DNA from: Lysobacteraceae bacterium | Lineage (GTDB): Bacteria; Pseudomonadota; Gammaproteobacteria; Xanthomonadales; Xanthomonadaceae | Reading direction: 5' to 3' | NCBI GenBank assembly: GCA_004173415.1 | Contig: SEHC01000079.1 | Location: 1-7,992 of the forward strand | DNA length: 7,992 nucleotides | In this document: one piece after another, positions 6,543 to 7,992 of the stretch | Layout of the letters: the number at the start of each line of letters is the position of its first letter | How positions within the stretch are numbered: position 1 is the first letter of the stretch | The notes under the pieces: model-generated | Told to the model about the DNA's origin: nothing | Seen by the model: the letters and a program-made list of their open reading frames with translations, nothing else | The model's database searches: none | Made by a program: the position numbers and the translations under genes

Positions 6543-7827
6543 CACCAGCCTGAAGTGGCGGATCATGCTCTGGCTGGGGGGGTTCACCCTGGTGCTGGCG
6601 CTGGCGGTGCTGGTCAGCGGCTTCGTCATCAACGAGCACGCCGAGCAACTGGTGTGGCAATCGCTGATGAACTCGGAAATGGACTATTTCATCGAGCGCC
6701 GCCAGTCCGATCCCGACTACGAGTGGCGCGACACCCAGGACCTGAGGCTGTATGTCGACGGCTACAGCACCGACATCCCCGGGCCCTTTCGCACCTTGCC
6801 CCCCGGGGTGCACGACGAGGTTGCCATCGGCGATCGCCAATGGGTCGCCCTGGTCGAGGACAACGAGGGCGAACGATTCACCCTGGCCCTGGACATCACC
6901 GACTTCGAAGCGCGCGAGATGAACCTGGTGGCGTGGATGCTGGCCGGGACCGTTGCCGTGGTGATCGCGCTGGGATTGCTGATGGTCTGGGGCGTGGGCC
7001 GGATGCTGCGGCCGCTGAGCCAGCTGGCGACCGGCATTGGCCGCCTGCAGCCAGACCAGCGCGGCCAACGGGTGGCGCTGGCGGAGGATGCCAGCGCCGA
7101 ACTGGTGGTCATCGCCGATGCGCTGAACGACTACCTGACGCGAAATGAGCGTTTCGTCGAGCGCGAGCGCGCCTTCATCGACATCACCAGCCATGAGCTG
7201 CGCACGCCGATCGCGGTCATCGCCGGGGCCAGCGAACTGGCCCTGGCCCAGCCCGACCTGCCTGCCAGCGCGCGCAAGCAGATGCAGCGGGTCCAGCGCA
7301 CCGCGCGCGACGTGGAGCAGCTGATCTCGCTGCTGCTGGTGCTGGCCCGGGACCCGGAGCGGCTGGCCGGGATCAGCGACCGGTTCTCGCTGGGAGAGTT
7401 GCTGCCGGAAATCGTCGAGGACCACCGCCACCTGAGTCGCGGCAAGGACCTGGCCCTGATCCTGGGGCCGATGCCCGAATGCAGCATCGTCGCCCCGCTG
7501 GCGATCGTCCAGGCGGCGATCGGCAACCTGTTGCGCAATGCCATCGAGAACAGCGACCGGGGCCAGATCCATGTCCGCCTGGAGGCCGACGCCACGGTGG
7601 TGATCGACGATCCGGGCCACGGCATGTCGCCGGAAGAGATCAGCGCGATCTACGCGCGCATGGCCCGTGGCAGCGCCGGGCGCGAGCGCGGCGGCATCGG
7701 CCTGGATCTGATCGCGCGCCTTTGCGAGCACTTCGGCTGGCAGCTGGAAGTGGCCTCCGAGCCGGGCCGCGGCACCCGCACCACGCTGCGGCTTTTGCCC
7801 CACGGACCAGTGCCAGCGAAAACCTGA
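6535..7827 (+). CDS. colS: Membrane sensor histidine kinase, ColS-like
   Basis: A 430-residue kinase that would phosphorylate the upstream regulator. Order: TM1 (about 10-32), periplasmic sensor of about 95 residues (33-130), TM2 (about 131-155), HAMP-like linker (156-208), dimerisation domain with phosphoacceptor H220 (ITSHELRTP), and an HATPase domain with N335 (N box, NLLRNAIENS), DDPGHGM (358-364) and GGIGLDLI (386-393). The periplasmic part holds H35, E34/E37 and a membrane-proximal E125-x-x-E128; the ExxE motif of P. putida ColS is reported to take part in iron/zinc sensing, so metal sensing is a reasonable guess. The F-box is weak (IYARMARG). The start at 6535 has GGCGAG 7 nt upstream; ATG at 6529 adds two residues and is an alternative. 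A run of seven G (6576-6582) sits in codons 14-16. Confidence 0.95.
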   Translation: MADTSLKWRIMLWLGGFTLVLALAVLVSGFVINEHAEQLVWQSLMNSEMDYFIERRQSDPDYEWRDTQDLRLYVDGYSTDIPGPFRTLPPGVHDEVAIGDRQWVALVEDNEGERFTLALDITDFEAREMNLVAWMLAGTVAVVIALGLLMVWGVGRMLRPLSQLATGIGRLQPDQRGQRVALAEDASAELVVIADALNDYLTRNERFVERERAFIDITSHELRTPIAVIAGASELALAQPDLPASARKQMQRVQRTARDVEQLISLLLVLARDPERLAGISDRFSLGELLPEIVEDHRHLSRGKDLALILGPMPECSIVAPLAIVQAAIGNLLRNAIENSDRGQIHVRLEADATVVIDDPGHGMSPEEISAIYARMARGSAGRERGGIGLDLIARLCEHFGWQLEVASEPGRGTRTTLRLLPHGPVPAKT

Positions 7828-7852
7828 ACAGGGAAATGCGAGCTTTAATTGT

Positions 7853-7862
7853 CCCGATCGGG
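7853..7862. repeat. Palindrome CCCGATCGGG with adjacent -10-like TAGAGT
   Basis: A perfect 10-bp palindrome starts 26 nt after the sensor kinase stop, directly followed by TAGAGT (7863-7868). No matching -35 hexamer lies 16-18 bp upstream and no T-run follows the palindrome, so neither a promoter nor a terminator is established. Nothing else is seen in 7828-7928. Confidence 0.25.
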
Positions 7863-7928
7863 TAGAGTAGGCTCCGTTTGCAAGCGGCCGTCCGTTTCCC
7901 TTCGGGTTCGCCGGCGCCTTCAGGTCCC

Positions 7929-7992
7929 ATGCCTTCCACGTCATGGACCGATGCGCCCGCTCCCACTCCGACGCCATTCGCCTTGCAGATAC
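7929..7992 (+). CDS. Possible 5' end of a further ORF, cut by the window edge
   Basis: An ATG at 7929 preceded by AGG 4 nt upstream opens a frame of 21 codons (Pro/Thr/Ala-rich, MPSTSWTDAP...) running off the end. A second frame from ATG 7943 (MDRCARSHSD...) is equally open, and codon use does not separate them clearly. No function can be suggested. Confidence 0.25.
   Translation, partial: MPSTSWTDAPAPTPTPFALQI

Noticed and set aside
6517..7977. 486-codon - strand ORF opposite the sensor kinase
   Set aside because: Gln/His/Arg-rich antisense frame of a gene with full kinase motifs; no independent start signal or domain.
1..7992. CRISPR arrays, insertion sequences, riboswitches
   Set aside because: No regularly spaced repeats, transposase motifs or recognisable riboswitch elements were found by eye.

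Overview
The window looks like chromosomal DNA of a high-GC gammaproteobacterium, most likely a member of the Xanthomonadaceae/Lysobacteraceae or a relative. This rests on the strong G/C bias at third codon positions, a CCA-encoding elongator tRNA-Met very close to the enterobacterial one, and Gram-negative lipid A-modification genes. The assignment is inference from gene content; no taxonomic search was possible.

Layout, left to right: a tRNA-Met gene on the + strand (40-116); a rho-independent terminator (143-168) with T-rich tails on both strands, shared with the convergent gene; then five genes on the - strand between 185 and 5674. In transcription order these are a cytoplasmic GT2 glycosyltransferase (GTG start), a 108-residue membrane protein with the lipid-A-disaccharide-synthase N-terminal (LAB_N) fold, an ArnT-like GT83 integral-membrane glycosyltransferase, a PAP2-family membrane phosphatase and an EptA/PmrC/MCR-type phosphoethanolamine transferase. 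A 105-bp gap with palindromes and a direct repeat separates the first three genes from the last two, so there may be one operon or two. Divergent from this block on the + strand are a ColR-like response regulator (5844-6542) and a ColS-like sensor kinase (6535-7827), overlapping by 8 nt. The last 165 bp hold no clear gene, only a possible start of another ORF.

How it fits together (inference): the two-component system probably senses an envelope or metal signal and controls the divergent block. The GT2 enzyme would charge undecaprenyl phosphate with a sugar. The LAB_N protein may help move the lipid-linked sugar across the membrane. The GT83 enzyme would transfer it to lipid A or another periplasmic acceptor. 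The PAP2 enzyme would remove or recycle a phosphate, and EptA would add phosphoethanolamine. Together this is a surface-charge remodelling module of the kind linked to polymyxin and cationic-peptide tolerance. An 11-bp-periodic direct repeat in the divergent promoter region, and a second one with the same CGAC-N7-CGAC skeleton in front of the PAP2 gene, are candidate regulator sites.

The parts belong to known families. The less described aspects are the undefined sugar of the three-gene glycosyl module, the divergent PAP2 motifs and the candidate regulator sites.
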